DNA of 64,000 nt from Betaproteobacteria bacterium LSUCC0117 (GCA_030441535.1 JAUJFZ010000002.1:1-64000), one strand, 5' to 3'. Numbered from the stretch's first letter, positions 1 to 9,086 are shown. A program made the numbers and translations. The notes: generated by a model from the letters alone, not told the origin.

Positions 1-3
1 AAA

Positions 4-1194
<1,191 letters not shown>

Positions 1195-1209
1195 TTCCTC
1201 TTGGGATAA

Positions 1210-1239
1210 CTGGTCGCAGGGTTTAGTCCCGGCGACCAG
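1210..1239 (+). promoter_or_regulatory. Stem-loop between tuf and rpsJ
   Basis: A perfect 8-bp stem (CTGGTCGC with GCGACCAG) encloses an inner GGG/CCC pairing across one A-G mismatch and a 6-nt loop. Only a weak T run follows (CCTGTTTC), so it is not a convincing intrinsic terminator. It sits 33 bases before the rpsJ start and may be a partial terminator, a processing site or part of an S10 leader. Confidence 0.55.
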
Positions 1240-1271
1240 CCTGTTTCAACCAACATACTCAAGAGAAAATT

Positions 1272-1583
1272 ATGCAAAAACAGAAAATTCGCATTCGCCT
1301 GAAGGCGTTTGACTACAAGTTGATCGACGCGTCTGCTGCTGAGATCGTTGACACCGCGAAGCGCACGGGCGCGATCGTGAAAGGTCCAGTGCCCTTGCCT
1401 ACACGCATGAAGCGCTTCGACATTTTGCGCTCACCCCACGTCAACAAGACCAGCCGTGACCAGTTGGAAATCCGTACGCACCAGCGTTTGATGGACATTG
1501 TCGAACCTACCGACAAGACCGTTGATGCCCTGATGAAACTGGATTTGCCTGCGGGCGTCGATGTCGAGATCAAGCTGCAGTAA
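1272..1583 (+). CDS. rpsJ: 30S ribosomal protein S10
   Basis: S10 is a protein of the 30S head and, as NusE, a partner of NusB in antitermination. The 103-residue length and opening MQKQKIRIRLKAFDYK are canonical. The ATG is preceded by AAGAGAAAATT, a moderate ribosome binding site. It is the first gene of the S10 cluster but is separated by stem-loops on both sides, from tuf upstream and from rplC by about 190 bases downstream. It could therefore be expressed at a level different from the rest of the operon. Confidence 0.98.
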   Translation: MQKQKIRIRLKAFDYKLIDASAAEIVDTAKRTGAIVKGPVPLPTRMKRFDILRSPHVNKTSRDQLEIRTHQRLMDIVEPTDKTVDALMKLDLPAGVDVEIKLQ

Positions 1584-1604
1584 CCCTGCAGTGGCGATTT
1601 AGCT

Positions 1605-1644
1605 ACCAAATGCCAGCGGCGCTTGCGCTTTTCTGGCATTTGGT
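1605..1644 (+). promoter_or_regulatory. Perfect 12-bp stem-loop in the rpsJ-rplC gap
   Basis: ACCAAATGCCAG (1605-1616) pairs perfectly with CTGGCATTTGGT (1633-1644) around a 16-nt loop that contains a smaller GCGC/GCGC pairing. No T tract follows, so a terminator is unlikely. A perfect 12-bp helix in the longest gap of an otherwise tightly packed ribosomal operon suggests an RNA control or processing element. The function is inferred. Confidence 0.6.
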
Positions 1645-1652
1645 TCTATAAT
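1623..1652 (+). promoter_or_regulatory. Candidate internal promoter upstream of rplC
   Basis: TATAAT at 1647-1652 is a perfect -10 hexamer. A weak -35 (TTGCGC, 1623-1628) lies 18 bases upstream and falls inside the loop of the stem-loop. A start near 1660 would give rplC and the following genes about a 115-base leader. The weak -35 keeps confidence low. Confidence 0.35.
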
Positions 1653-1774
1653 CGCAGGCTCTGCCCAAAATGGGTGGTGTGCCATCAATGAAAATTGACG
1701 GCAAAGGTTACGCCTAAAGTAGCCAAATTAACCAAATCAGCCCCGGCCAATTGAAGTCGGGAACGGAGAAAATA

Positions 1775-2446
1775 ATGAGTCTTAGCAACTCCCTCGGGTT
1801 GTTGGGTCGCAAGGTGGGCATGACACGTCTGTTCACCGATGACGGCGATTCAGTGCCCGTCACGGTGGTCGATGTATCTGACAACCGTGTGGCGCAAGTC
1901 AAAACCCAAGCCACTGATGGCTACGATGCGTTGCAGTTGACGTTCGGCAAGCGCCGCGCCTCACGCGTAACCAAGCCTGCGGCTGGCCACTTGGCCAAAG
2001 CTGGCGTTGAAGCTGGCGAAATCACCAAAGAATTCCGTGTAACCCCAGAGGTCGCCGCGCAATATGCCGCCGGTGCCGCTGTACCCGTTACATTGTTTGC
2101 TGCGGGTCAAAAAGTTGATGTGCAAGGCACCTCGATTGGTAAGGGCTTCGCCGGTACCATCAAGCGTCACAACTTTAAATCACAGCGCGCGTCGCACGGT
2201 AACAGCCGTTCGCACAACGTGCCTGGCTCAATCGGTATGGCACAAGACCCCGGCCGCATCTTCCCCGGTAAGAAGATGACTGGCCACATGGGCGATGCCA
2301 CCGTAACCACACAAAACCTCGACATCGTACGTGTTGATGAAACGCGTCAGTTGTTACTCATCAAAGGCTCTATTCCCGGCGCACCCGGCGGTTTCGTGAC
2401 CGTTCGTGCCACCGTGAAAGTTGCCGCTAAGCAAGGAGCGAACTGA
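1775..2446 (+). CDS. rplC: 50S ribosomal protein L3
   Basis: L3 is an early 50S assembly protein reaching toward the peptidyl transferase centre. The 223-residue product begins MSLSNSLGLLGRKVGMT, the conserved L3 N-terminus. The ATG at 1775 is preferred over an in-frame TTG at 1751 because CGGAG sits 6-10 bases before it. The segment GSIGMAQDPGRIFPGKKM is the typical L3 loop region. Its stop overlaps the rplD start by one base (TGATG), implying translational coupling. Confidence 0.97.
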   Translation: MSLSNSLGLLGRKVGMTRLFTDDGDSVPVTVVDVSDNRVAQVKTQATDGYDALQLTFGKRRASRVTKPAAGHLAKAGVEAGEITKEFRVTPEVAAQYAAGAAVPVTLFAAGQKVDVQGTSIGKGFAGTIKRHNFKSQRASHGNSRSHNVPGSIGMAQDPGRIFPGKKMTGHMGDATVTTQNLDIVRVDETRQLLLIKGSIPGAPGGFVTVRATVKVAAKQGAN

Positions 2447-3066
2447 TGCAAGTCGAACTCCTAAACGACCAGGGTCAAGCCGCGTCAAACATTGATGTGT
2501 TGGACACCGTTTTCGGTCGTGATTACAACGAATCATTGGTGCATCAGATCGTCGTGGCCTACCAGGCCAATGCACGTCAAGGTACCCGTGCTCAAAAAGA
2601 CCGTGGCACGGTTAAGCACTCAACCAAGAAGCCTTTCAAGCAAAAGGGCACAGGTCGTGCGCGTGCTGGTATGACTTCTTCTCCCATCTGGCGTGGAGGC
2701 GGTCGCGCTTTCCCAAACACACCATTCGAGAACTTCACACAAAAAGTGAACAAGAAGATGTACCGCGCTGGTATGGCTTCTATCTTCTCGCAGTTGGTTC
2801 GTGATGGCCGTTTGGCTGTTGTCGAGTCTTTAAAGCTCGAGTCTCCCAAGACGAAAGTCCTGGCCGACAAATTCAAGGCGATGAACCTGAAATCTGTGTT
2901 GGTGATTGCTGATGAGGTTGACGAGAATTTGTATCTCGCCTCACGCAACCTGCCAAACGTGATGGTTGTTGAGCCCCGCTACGCTGATCCCGTCTCTTTG
3001 GTCTTCTTCAAGAAGGTTATTGTGACCAAGGCAGCCGTAGCCAAACTGCAGGAGATGTTCGCATGA
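2446..3066 (+). CDS. rplD: 50S ribosomal protein L4
   Basis: L4 lines the nascent peptide exit tunnel and in gammaproteobacteria autoregulates the S10 operon. The 206 residues include the GTGRARAG segment and the WRGGGRAF loop that reaches 23S rRNA. The start codon overlaps the rplC stop, and its own stop overlaps the rplW start (ATGA), so three genes are translationally coupled. If L4 regulates this operon, the stem-loops around rpsJ are the natural places to look for its target. Confidence 0.97.
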   Translation: MQVELLNDQGQAASNIDVLDTVFGRDYNESLVHQIVVAYQANARQGTRAQKDRGTVKHSTKKPFKQKGTGRARAGMTSSPIWRGGGRAFPNTPFENFTQKVNKKMYRAGMASIFSQLVRDGRLAVVESLKLESPKTKVLADKFKAMNLKSVLVIADEVDENLYLASRNLPNVMVVEPRYADPVSLVFFKKVIVTKAAVAKLQEMFA

Positions 3067-3377
3067 ACGCCGTAAAGTTTGACGAAGGTCGTTTGATGCA
3101 GCTGTTGGTTACGCCCATCGTGTCTGAAAAGGCAACCATGGTCGCTGAAAAGTCCAACACTGTGATGTTTAAAGTTTTGCGCGACGCCAGCAAGCCCGAA
3201 ATCAAGGCGGCTGTTGAGTTGTTGTTCAAAGTTCAAGTCGAGGCTGTGGCTGTGGCAAACCAAAAGGGCAAATCAAAGCGCTTTGGTAAGACTGTTGGTC
3301 GCCGTGATCACACGCGTAAGGCGTTTGTGACGCTGAAGCCTGGTCAAGAACTCAACTTGGGTGGGGAGGTCGCTTAA
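3063..3377 (+). CDS. rplW: 50S ribosomal protein L23
   Basis: L23 lies at the exit of the peptide tunnel and docks trigger factor and SRP. The 104 residues contain the conserved VTPIVSEKAT start of the family and the later GKSKRFGKTVGRR extended loop. It begins with 11 residues before the usual LLVTPIVSEK core, a short extension. The ATG overlaps the rplD stop by four bases. Confidence 0.96.
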   Translation: MNAVKFDEGRLMQLLVTPIVSEKATMVAEKSNTVMFKVLRDASKPEIKAAVELLFKVQVEAVAVANQKGKSKRFGKTVGRRDHTRKAFVTLKPGQELNLGGEVA

Positions 3378-3379
3378 TC

Positions 3380-4204
3380 ATGGCTGTTATTAAAACCAAA
3401 CCAACTTCTGCGGGTCGTCGCCACGTTGTCAGTATTTCGCGTGATCACCTGCACAAAGGTGCTGGTTACGCGCCCTTGTTGGAATCTCAATTCCAAAAGG
3501 CTGGTCGTAACAACAACGGTCACATAACCGTTCGCCACAAGGGCGGTGGTCATAAGCACCACTACCGCGTGGTTGATTTCCGCCGTAACAAAGATGGTAT
3601 CCCTGCAAAAGTTGAGCGTATTGAGTACGACCCCAACCGTAGCGCGCATATCGCTTTGATTTGCTACGCCGATGGCGAGCGCCGTTACATCATTGCCCCT
3701 CGCGGCGTTGAAATCGGTGCGCAACTCATGTCTGGTATCGAAGCGCCAATCCGCGCTGGTAACACCCTGCCGATCCGCAATATTCCTGTGGGTTCAACGA
3801 TTCACTGTATCGAGCTGCAAGTCGGCAAAGGTGCACAGATCGCTCGCACGGCGGGTGCCTCTGCGGTGTTGATGGCTCGTGAAGGCGTGTACGCTCAGGT
3901 TCGCCTGCGCTCAGGTGAGGTTCGCAAGATCCACATCGAATGCCGCGCAACCATTGGCGAAGTCGGCAACGCCGAGCACAGCCTGCGTCAACTGGGTAAA
4001 GCCGGTGTGAAGCGTTGGATGGGTATCCGTCCTACGGTTCGTGGTGTGGCAATGAACCCTGTTGATCACCCGCATGGTGGTGGTGAAGGCCGTACCGGCG
4101 AAGGCCGCGTCCCCGTCGATCCTTGGGGCAATATGACCAAGGGCTACCGTACTCGTAACAACCGTCGCACGCAGAACATGATCGTTTCGCGTCGCAAGAA
4201 GTAA
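3380..4204 (+). CDS. rplB: 50S ribosomal protein L2
   Basis: L2 is a primary 23S rRNA binding protein needed for subunit joining and peptidyl transfer. The 274-residue length is normal. The near-invariant stretch MNPVDHPHGGGEG close to residue 230 carries the functionally important histidine, and the protein ends in a basic tail. It starts two bases after the rplW stop, with GGGGAGG inside the end of rplW as ribosome binding site. Confidence 0.98.
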   Translation: MAVIKTKPTSAGRRHVVSISRDHLHKGAGYAPLLESQFQKAGRNNNGHITVRHKGGGHKHHYRVVDFRRNKDGIPAKVERIEYDPNRSAHIALICYADGERRYIIAPRGVEIGAQLMSGIEAPIRAGNTLPIRNIPVGSTIHCIELQVGKGAQIARTAGASAVLMAREGVYAQVRLRSGEVRKIHIECRATIGEVGNAEHSLRQLGKAGVKRWMGIRPTVRGVAMNPVDHPHGGGEGRTGEGRVPVDPWGNMTKGYRTRNNRRTQNMIVSRRKK

Positions 4205-4216
4205 AAGGTTAACGAA

Positions 4217-4492
4217 ATGGCTCGTTCACTAAAAAAAGGTCCCTTCGTTGACCATCACCTTCTTGCCAAGGTCGAGAAAGCAGTCTCGACTAAAGACAAG
4301 AAGCCTGTAAAAACATGGTCACGTCGTTCAACAATCCTGCCCGATTTCATCGGTCTGACGATTGCTGTTCACAATGGCCGTCAACACGTGCCCGTGTATG
4401 TCACCGAACAAATGGTCGGTCACAAACTCGGGGAGTTCTCCCTGACCCGTACTTTTAAAGGCCACCCGGCCGATAAAAAAGCGAAGAAGTAA
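4217..4492 (+). CDS. rpsS: 30S ribosomal protein S19
   Basis: S19 sits in the 30S head with S13 and contacts A-site tRNA. The 91-residue product opens MARSLKKGPFVDHHLL and contains the conserved GHKLGEFSLTR motif followed by a basic tail. It starts 12 bases after the rplB stop. Order and length are canonical for the S10 operon. Confidence 0.97.
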   Translation: MARSLKKGPFVDHHLLAKVEKAVSTKDKKPVKTWSRRSTILPDFIGLTIAVHNGRQHVPVYVTEQMVGHKLGEFSLTRTFKGHPADKKAKK

Positions 4493-4501
4493 GGAAAAAC
4501 C

Positions 4502-4831
4502 ATGGAAACCCGCTCTATCGTTCGCGGCGTGCGTTTGTCTGCAGACAAAGGACGACTGGTTGCCGACCTCATTCGTGGCAAAAAAGTCGATCAGGCACTC
4601 AACACGCTGATGTTTACCCAAAAGAAGGCCGCTGGCATTATCAAAAAGGCTCTTGAGTCTGCGATTGCCAATGCCGAGCACAACGACGGTGCTGACATTG
4701 ATGAACTCAAAGTCAAGAGCATTTACGTCGAGCAAGGCGCTACATTGAAGCGGTTCACGGCTCGTGCAAAAGGCCGTGGTAACCGTATCAGCAAACCCAC
4801 CTGTCACATTTATGTGACGGTTGGAAACTGA
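4502..4831 (+). CDS. rplV: 50S ribosomal protein L22
   Basis: L22 binds 23S rRNA and its hairpin lines the peptide tunnel. The 109-residue protein begins at METRSIVRGVRLSADKGRL, with AAGGAAAAACC as ribosome binding site. The tunnel hairpin appears as TLKRFTARAKGRGNRISK before the conserved strand THIYV-like end. It lies nine bases after rpsS and 13 bases before rpsC. Confidence 0.96.
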   Translation: METRSIVRGVRLSADKGRLVADLIRGKKVDQALNTLMFTQKKAAGIIKKALESAIANAEHNDGADIDELKVKSIYVEQGATLKRFTARAKGRGNRISKPTCHIYVTVGN

Positions 4832-4844
4832 GAGGTCTAAATAT

Positions 4845-5705
4845 ATGGGTCAAAAAATTAACCCTACCGGATTCCGCTTAGCGGTATCTCGTAACTGGGC
4901 TAGCCGCTGGTACGCCAGCAACCGTGATTTCGCAGGCATGTTAGCTGAAGACATTAAGGTGCGTGAGTACCTGAAGGAAAAGCTGAAGAACGCCTCCGTT
5001 TCACGTGTACTGATCGAGCGTCCTGCTAAAAACGCACGCATCACCATCTTCTCAGCACGTCCTGGCGTCGTGATTGGTAAGAAGGGTGAAGACATCGAGA
5101 AACTCAAGAAAGAGTTGACCGATAAGTTGGGCGTGCCTGTTGCCGTCAACATCGAAGAAGTGCGCAAGCCCGAAATCGATGCCAAGTTGATCGCCGACAG
5201 CATTACCCAGCAGCTCGAGAAGCGCATTATGTTCCGGCGCGCCATGAAGCGCGCGATGCAAAATGCGATGCGTCTCGGTGCGCAGGGTATCAAGATCATG
5301 TCTGCTGGCCGTTTGAACGGTATTGAAATCGCTCGTACAGAGTGGTATCGCGAAGGTCGCGTGCCGCTTCACACCATGCGTGCCGATATCGACTACGCAA
5401 CCTCAGAAGCTAAAACCACGTACGGCATCATTGGTGTGAAGGTGTGGGTCTACAAGGGTGATACCTTGGGTCGCAACGACGCACCAGTAGCTGTTGAGCC
5501 TCGTGAAGAAGAGCGTCGTCCGCGCGGTCCCCGCCGTGATGGTGATCGTCCCGCACGCGGTGGTCGTCGTCCAGCCGGTAGCAATGCCGCGCCTGCCGAT
5601 GGCAGTGACAAACCCGCTGAAGCCACTGGTGGCGAAGCTAAACCTGCCGTTAAGCGCGTTCGTAAGGCCGCGCCCGCTTCAGCCGCGGACGGTAAAGGAG
5701 AATAA
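4845..5705 (+). CDS. rpsC: 30S ribosomal protein S3 with long C-terminal tail
   Basis: S3 forms part of the mRNA entry channel in the 30S head. The start MGQKINPTGFRL is the canonical one; an upstream in-frame start at 4821 lies inside rplV. The KH domain is marked by GKKG at residues 78-81. The conserved core ends near residue 212 (KVWVYKGDTLG), and a tail of roughly 74 residues rich in Arg, Pro, Ala, Gly and Lys continues to residue 286. The tail is unlike the core in composition and probably disordered; betaproteobacterial S3 proteins often carry such tails. Confidence 0.97.
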   Translation: MGQKINPTGFRLAVSRNWASRWYASNRDFAGMLAEDIKVREYLKEKLKNASVSRVLIERPAKNARITIFSARPGVVIGKKGEDIEKLKKELTDKLGVPVAVNIEEVRKPEIDAKLIADSITQQLEKRIMFRRAMKRAMQNAMRLGAQGIKIMSAGRLNGIEIARTEWYREGRVPLHTMRADIDYATSEAKTTYGIIGVKVWVYKGDTLGRNDAPVAVEPREEERRPRGPRRDGDRPARGGRRPAGSNAAPADGSDKPAEATGGEAKPAVKRVRKAAPASAADGKGE

Positions 5706-5707
5706 TC

Positions 5708-6124
5708 ATGCTGCAACCCGCTCGTCGTAAATTCCGTAAAGAGCAAAAAGGCCGCAATACAGGTATCGCCACAACTGGCAATACCGTAGCCTTTGGCGAT
5801 TTCGGCCTGAAGTCAATCGACCGTGGTCGTTTGACAGCACGTCAAATCGAATCCGCTCGTCGCGCCATTAACCGTCACGTGAAGCGTGGTGGTCGTATCT
5901 GGATCCGCGTGTTCCCCGATAAGCCAATCTCAAACAAGCCTGCAGAGGTTCGTATGGGTAACGGTAAGGGTAGCGTTGAGTACTACGTGGCTGAAATCCA
6001 GCCCGGTAAAGTGCTGTACGAAATCGTTGGTGTGCCTGAAGCCTTGGCACGCGAGGCGTTCACTTTGGCTGCGGCCAAGTTGCCTCTGCGTACGACTTTT
6101 GTCACCCGCATGCTTGGCCAGTAA
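5708..6124 (+). CDS. rplP: 50S ribosomal protein L16
   Basis: L16 lies near the A-site tRNA and the central protuberance and matures late in 50S assembly. The 138-residue protein begins MLQPARRKFRKEQKGRN and contains GRIWIRVFPDKP and MGNGKGSVEYYVAEIQPGK, both family hallmarks. It starts two bases after rpsC with AAAGGAG as ribosome binding site, within the standard rpsC-rplP-rpmC-rpsQ order. Confidence 0.98.
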   Translation: MLQPARRKFRKEQKGRNTGIATTGNTVAFGDFGLKSIDRGRLTARQIESARRAINRHVKRGGRIWIRVFPDKPISNKPAEVRMGNGKGSVEYYVAEIQPGKVLYEIVGVPEALAREAFTLAAAKLPLRTTFVTRMLGQ

Positions 6125-6138
6125 CAGGAGAATTAAAT

Positions 6139-6333
6139 ATGAATACGACTGAACTGCGCCAAAAAGACGCCGCCGGCGTCGCCGTTGAAGTGAAAGCTTT
6201 GCAAAAAGCACACTTTGGACTGCGTATGCAAAAAGGCACCCAGCAATTGACCAACACTGCCTCCATGAGCAGTACACGACGCGCAATCGCTCGTGCCAAA
6301 ACTATTTTGGCCGAGAAATTGGCTGCCAAGTGA
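6139..6333 (+). CDS. rpmC: 50S ribosomal protein L29
   Basis: L29 is a small two-helix protein at the tunnel exit beside L23. The 64 residues start MNTTELRQKDAAGVAVEVKA and include the FGLRMQKGTQQLTN segment and the conserved RRAIARAKTIL helix. A strong ribosome binding site (ACAGGAG) precedes the ATG. Its stop is followed within a few bases by the ribosome binding site of rpsQ. Confidence 0.95.
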   Translation: MNTTELRQKDAAGVAVEVKALQKAHFGLRMQKGTQQLTNTASMSSTRRAIARAKTILAEKLAAK

Positions 6334-6344
6334 GGAGCGAAGAA

Positions 6345-6614
6345 ATGACTGAAGCAAAACCAACCCGTAGCCGTACCTTGATTGGTACGGTGGTTAGCGA
6401 CAAGCGCTCTAAAACAGTAACTGTTATGGTCGAACGCCGCGTTAAGCACGACCTGTACGGCAAAATTGTTGCCCGCTCTAGCAAGTACCACGCACATGAT
6501 CAGGAAGACCAGTTTCAACTGGGCGACGTGATCGAAATCACCGAGAGCCGCCCCATCTCTAAAACAAAGAATTGGGTAGCGACTCGTTTGGTTCAAAAGG
6601 CCAACTTGGTGTAA
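6345..6614 (+). CDS. rpsQ: 30S ribosomal protein S17
   Basis: S17 is a primary 16S rRNA binder with an OB fold. The 89-residue form starting at ATG 6345 (MTEAKPTRSRTLIG) is chosen over an in-frame GTG at 6330 that overlaps rpmC, because GAGGAG lies 7-12 bases before the ATG. GTVVSDKRSKTVTVMVERRVKHDLYGK is visible in part as the typical OB-fold strands. It is the last gene before a strong terminator; rplN, which often follows rpsQ directly, appears only at 58878. Confidence 0.97.
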   Translation: MTEAKPTRSRTLIGTVVSDKRSKTVTVMVERRVKHDLYGKIVARSSKYHAHDQEDQFQLGDVIEITESRPISKTKNWVATRLVQKANLV

Positions 6615-6647
6615 AGCTTAGATGCCCTATTGGCAGTAAGTGTTAAG

Positions 6648-6677
6648 AGGCGATCAACTGAGTTGATCGCCTTTTTC
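6648..6677 (+). terminator. Intrinsic terminator of the S10 operon
   Basis: An 11-bp stem (AGGCGATCAAC with GTTGATCGCCT) with a 3-nt loop is followed by TTTTTCG. It closes the S10 operon 33 bases after rpsQ. Confidence 0.92.
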
Positions 6678-6734
6678 GTTTGTAATATTCGCAGTGTCAG
6701 CTTTGCTGACCCAGATTAACTTTAGGAGTAGACC

Positions 6735-7241
6735 GTGATCAAAGTCGGAGAAAAATTGCCAGCAGGCACCTTACGTGAATTCATTGAAGTCGCCACTGAG
6801 GGCTGCAGTGTCGGCCCTAATGAAGTGGATGTCGCGGCCGCAACCGCTGGCAAGACCATTGCATTGTTTGCGTTACCTGGCGCGTTCACCCCCACCTGTT
6901 CCGCCCAGCACGTTCCGGGTTACCGTGACCATGCTGAGCAGTTAAAAGCCGCTGGCGTGGATGAGATTTGGTGTGTCAGCGTGAATGATGCGTTCGTGAT
7001 GGGTGCTTGGGCACGCGATCAAAAAACCGAAGGTAAAGTGCGCATGCTCGGCGACGGCGATGCCTCATTTGCACGTGCCGTTGACCTCACCCTGGACCTC
7101 AACGGTCGCGGCATGGGTCTGCGCAGCCAGCGTTACTCCATGCTGGTGAAAGATGGCGTTGTCACGCATCTCAACGTCGAAGCACCCGGTAAGTTTGAAG
7201 TGAGCGATGCAGCCACCTTGTTGGCACAAGCCAAGGGCTGA
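6735..7241 (+). CDS. Peroxiredoxin, Prx5-like
   Basis: This is a thiol peroxidase of the peroxiredoxin 5 group that reduces hydrogen peroxide and organic hydroperoxides in the cytoplasm. The 168-residue protein has PGAFTPTCS at residues 48-56, with the peroxidatic cysteine at 55, and the later MLGDGDASFARAVDL segment typical of the group. The start is GTG with TTTAGGAG eight bases upstream. The 5' leader contains a 6-bp hairpin (GTCAGC, loop TTT, GCTGAC, 6696-6710). It stands alone between the S10 terminator and a convergent acetyltransferase. OxyR regulation is possible but no site was recognised. Confidence 0.9.
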   Translation: MIKVGEKLPAGTLREFIEVATEGCSVGPNEVDVAAATAGKTIALFALPGAFTPTCSAQHVPGYRDHAEQLKAAGVDEIWCVSVNDAFVMGAWARDQKTEGKVRMLGDGDASFARAVDLTLDLNGRGMGLRSQRYSMLVKDGVVTHLNVEAPGKFEVSDAATLLAQAKG

Positions 7242-7247
7242 CGAGAA

Positions 7248-7766
7248 CTAAAACGAGCGTGCGCCACCCGTGAGCCCTGCGCGAAGGTGGTGTGCACCCG
7301 GTAAGGGGCTGAAATAGTAAGGTGGGATAACTTCAAAGCCCAGCTGGCTATAAAGGCCCCTTACTGTTTCCCGCTCATCCAACGTGTCTAGCAACAGACA
7401 GTCGTAGCCGGCAGCCGCAGCCGCTGTCATGCAGTGCTCGACCAGTTGCTGCCCAAGACCAAATCCCCTGAAGATCTTCCGCACGTACAACCGTTTTAGT
7501 TCGGCTGCGTTGGGGTAGTCGCATGGCGGGGCGGCCTTGAACGCGCAGCAACCCGCCGGCTCATCTCCGACTCGAACCACCAGCAGGCCTCCGCCGGGTG
7601 CACTATACGGAGCGGGCAAGTTCGCCAGCTCCGCCTCGAAATCTTGAAAACCAAGGTCGACCGTTGACTTATCGCCAAATTCGGCGATGAGTTGCCTCGC
7701 ATCAGCCAGTGGCGCACCAGCCGTCACCCATTTAAACGTTACCTCAGCACCGCGCTCCAAATCCAT
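7248..7766 (-). CDS. GNAT family N-acetyltransferase
   Basis: A 172-residue single-domain protein with the GNAT fold. The acetyl-CoA pyrophosphate-binding loop is visible as KIFRGFGLGQQLVEHC around residues 94-109, after the beta strand LKRLYVR. The later LDTLDERETVRGLYSQLGFEVIPPYY matches the usual end of the fold, where the substrate side is completed. The acceptor substrate cannot be predicted. It ends six bases from the convergent peroxiredoxin stop, with no obvious terminator between them. Confidence 0.85.
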   Translation of the reverse strand: MDLERGAEVTFKWVTAGAPLADARQLIAEFGDKSTVDLGFQDFEAELANLPAPYSAPGGGLLVVRVGDEPAGCCAFKAAPPCDYPNAAELKRLYVRKIFRGFGLGQQLVEHCMTAAAAAGYDCLLLDTLDERETVRGLYSQLGFEVIPPYYFSPLPGAHHLRAGLTGGARSF

Positions 7767-7793
7767 CGCGTCATCATAGCCGGAACGGCTGTT

Positions 7794-8459
7794 CTAGCCA
7801 AAATAGGTGACCAGCGACCAAACCGCTAACGCACAAGCACTCCACACCGCCAGCGCGAATAGCCGTTGAGGCGCTCCATCAGCGCTGGGTGTGGACGGGG
7901 TATCGGCTGCCTGATCCCCTTTAAGCATAGCGGGCACCAAATTCTGGCGGCGCTTGAAAGCGTAAAAGGCGATCGCCGCCACATGAAGCACCACCATGAG
8001 CAGCACGCCAAGCTTGGTCACCTCTTTATGGATACCTGTGATTGTCCCGACCAGATCACCGTCGAGCAGGTGCGAAAACGGGCCCGCCATCGAGATGTCG
8101 TTATCACTGAACAGTCCCGTACCGACTTGTGCAAAGAGTATCAATAACAACCCTAAGACCGCCCAACTCCCAGCGTGGCCATGCCCAAGGTGAGGTGGCT
8201 CCTGCAGACCGTTGCGGAGCGCTAAACGAAAACCTGCCAGTGACCAACGAAAATTAGCAAATCGAGACCAATAACCGCCCACAAACCCCCACACCAAACG
8301 GAAAAGAAGCAAACTGGCTATGAAATAACCAATCCTAAAATGCCAAGTCAATGCGTCGTCACTCTCGAGGTTTCCCGTGATGAACATGGCGACGACGCTG
8401 ACTGCCAGCATCCAATGGAATAGGCGGGTGGGAAGGTCCCAAACTCTTACGGATTTCAT
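7794..8459 (-). CDS. Cytochrome b561-like membrane protein
   Basis: A 221-residue integral membrane di-haem cytochrome b related to hydrogenase-type cytochrome b subunits. About four transmembrane helices are visible. Histidines in helix contexts, candidates for haem ligation, are His15 (RLFHW), His40 (TWHF), His93/His95 (GHGHAG) and His144/His159 near the last helix. The last 30 residues form another hydrophobic segment. It is divergent from a cytochrome c', and this pairing is common for small b/c electron-transfer modules. The physiological donor and acceptor are unknown. Confidence 0.85.
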   Translation of the reverse strand: MKSVRVWDLPTRLFHWMLAVSVVAMFITGNLESDDALTWHFRIGYFIASLLLFRLVWGFVGGYWSRFANFRWSLAGFRLALRNGLQEPPHLGHGHAGSWAVLGLLLILFAQVGTGLFSDNDISMAGPFSHLLDGDLVGTITGIHKEVTKLGVLLMVVLHVAAIAFYAFKRRQNLVPAMLKGDQAADTPSTPSADGAPQRLFALAVWSACALAVWSLVTYFG

Positions 8460-8591
8460 TGCCCTCTCCTCTAAAGAATTGCCATCATGCCTGAGCGAAA
8501 CCCTTGGGCGCTGCTGGTTTTAATAAAAATTGAGCCGCCAGGTGACACAACTTAAGTTACGCTAATCACATCATTAATCGAAAGGATACCC

Positions 8592-9056
8592 ATGCGCCAA
8601 GTTTTATCAGCCCGTTCACTGATGGCTCTCATTTGTATCAGTTTTACCGTCGCGTCCGCACCTGCGGCCGCGCAATTTAAAAACGCCAAGCATGCTGTCG
8701 AATATCGTCAAGGTGCATTCAAACTGATGGGTGTGCATTTCGGCAGTATCGGCGCGATGGTCAATGGTAAAAAGCCATTTGACTCAGCCCAAGCCGCCTT
8801 CGATGCGAACGTCGTTAAAACCGTGAGCGCTTTGCCATGGGCAGCTTTTGGCGATGAAACCGAATCGATCAAGTCAGGCGCCCGCGCGGAAATTTGGTTG
8901 GAAAAAGAAGAGTTCCTCGCACGTTCCAAAAAAATGCAGACTGCGACAGCCGGCTTGTTAGAGGCTGCGAAAACGGGTGACCAGGCTAAACTGAAGGTGG
9001 CATTCGGAGACACCGCGCGTTCGTGCAAGGCCTGCCACGACGCGTATAAGGAATAA
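8592..9056 (+). CDS. Cytochrome c' (c-prime/c556 family)
   Basis: A periplasmic four-helix-bundle cytochrome. The 154-residue precursor has a Sec signal peptide ending near AAAQ (about residue 27). The haem-binding CKACH lies at residues 145-149, near the C-terminus as expected for this class. The start has GAAAGGATACCC upstream. Cytochromes c' bind NO or act as minor electron carriers; which applies here cannot be told. It diverges from a cytochrome b561-like gene and converges on a TlpA-like thioredoxin. Confidence 0.9.
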   Translation: MRQVLSARSLMALICISFTVASAPAAAQFKNAKHAVEYRQGAFKLMGVHFGSIGAMVNGKKPFDSAQAAFDANVVKTVSALPWAAFGDETESIKSGARAEIWLEKEEFLARSKKMQTATAGLLEAAKTGDQAKLKVAFGDTARSCKACHDAYKE

Positions 9057-9086
9057 CCGAGTGCTCCAGCGCGTCAACCCGTTTTT

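Noticed and set aside
1751..1774. Earlier TTG start for rplC
   Set aside because: Conserved L3 begins at MSLSNSLG, and the ribosome binding site is placed for ATG 1775.
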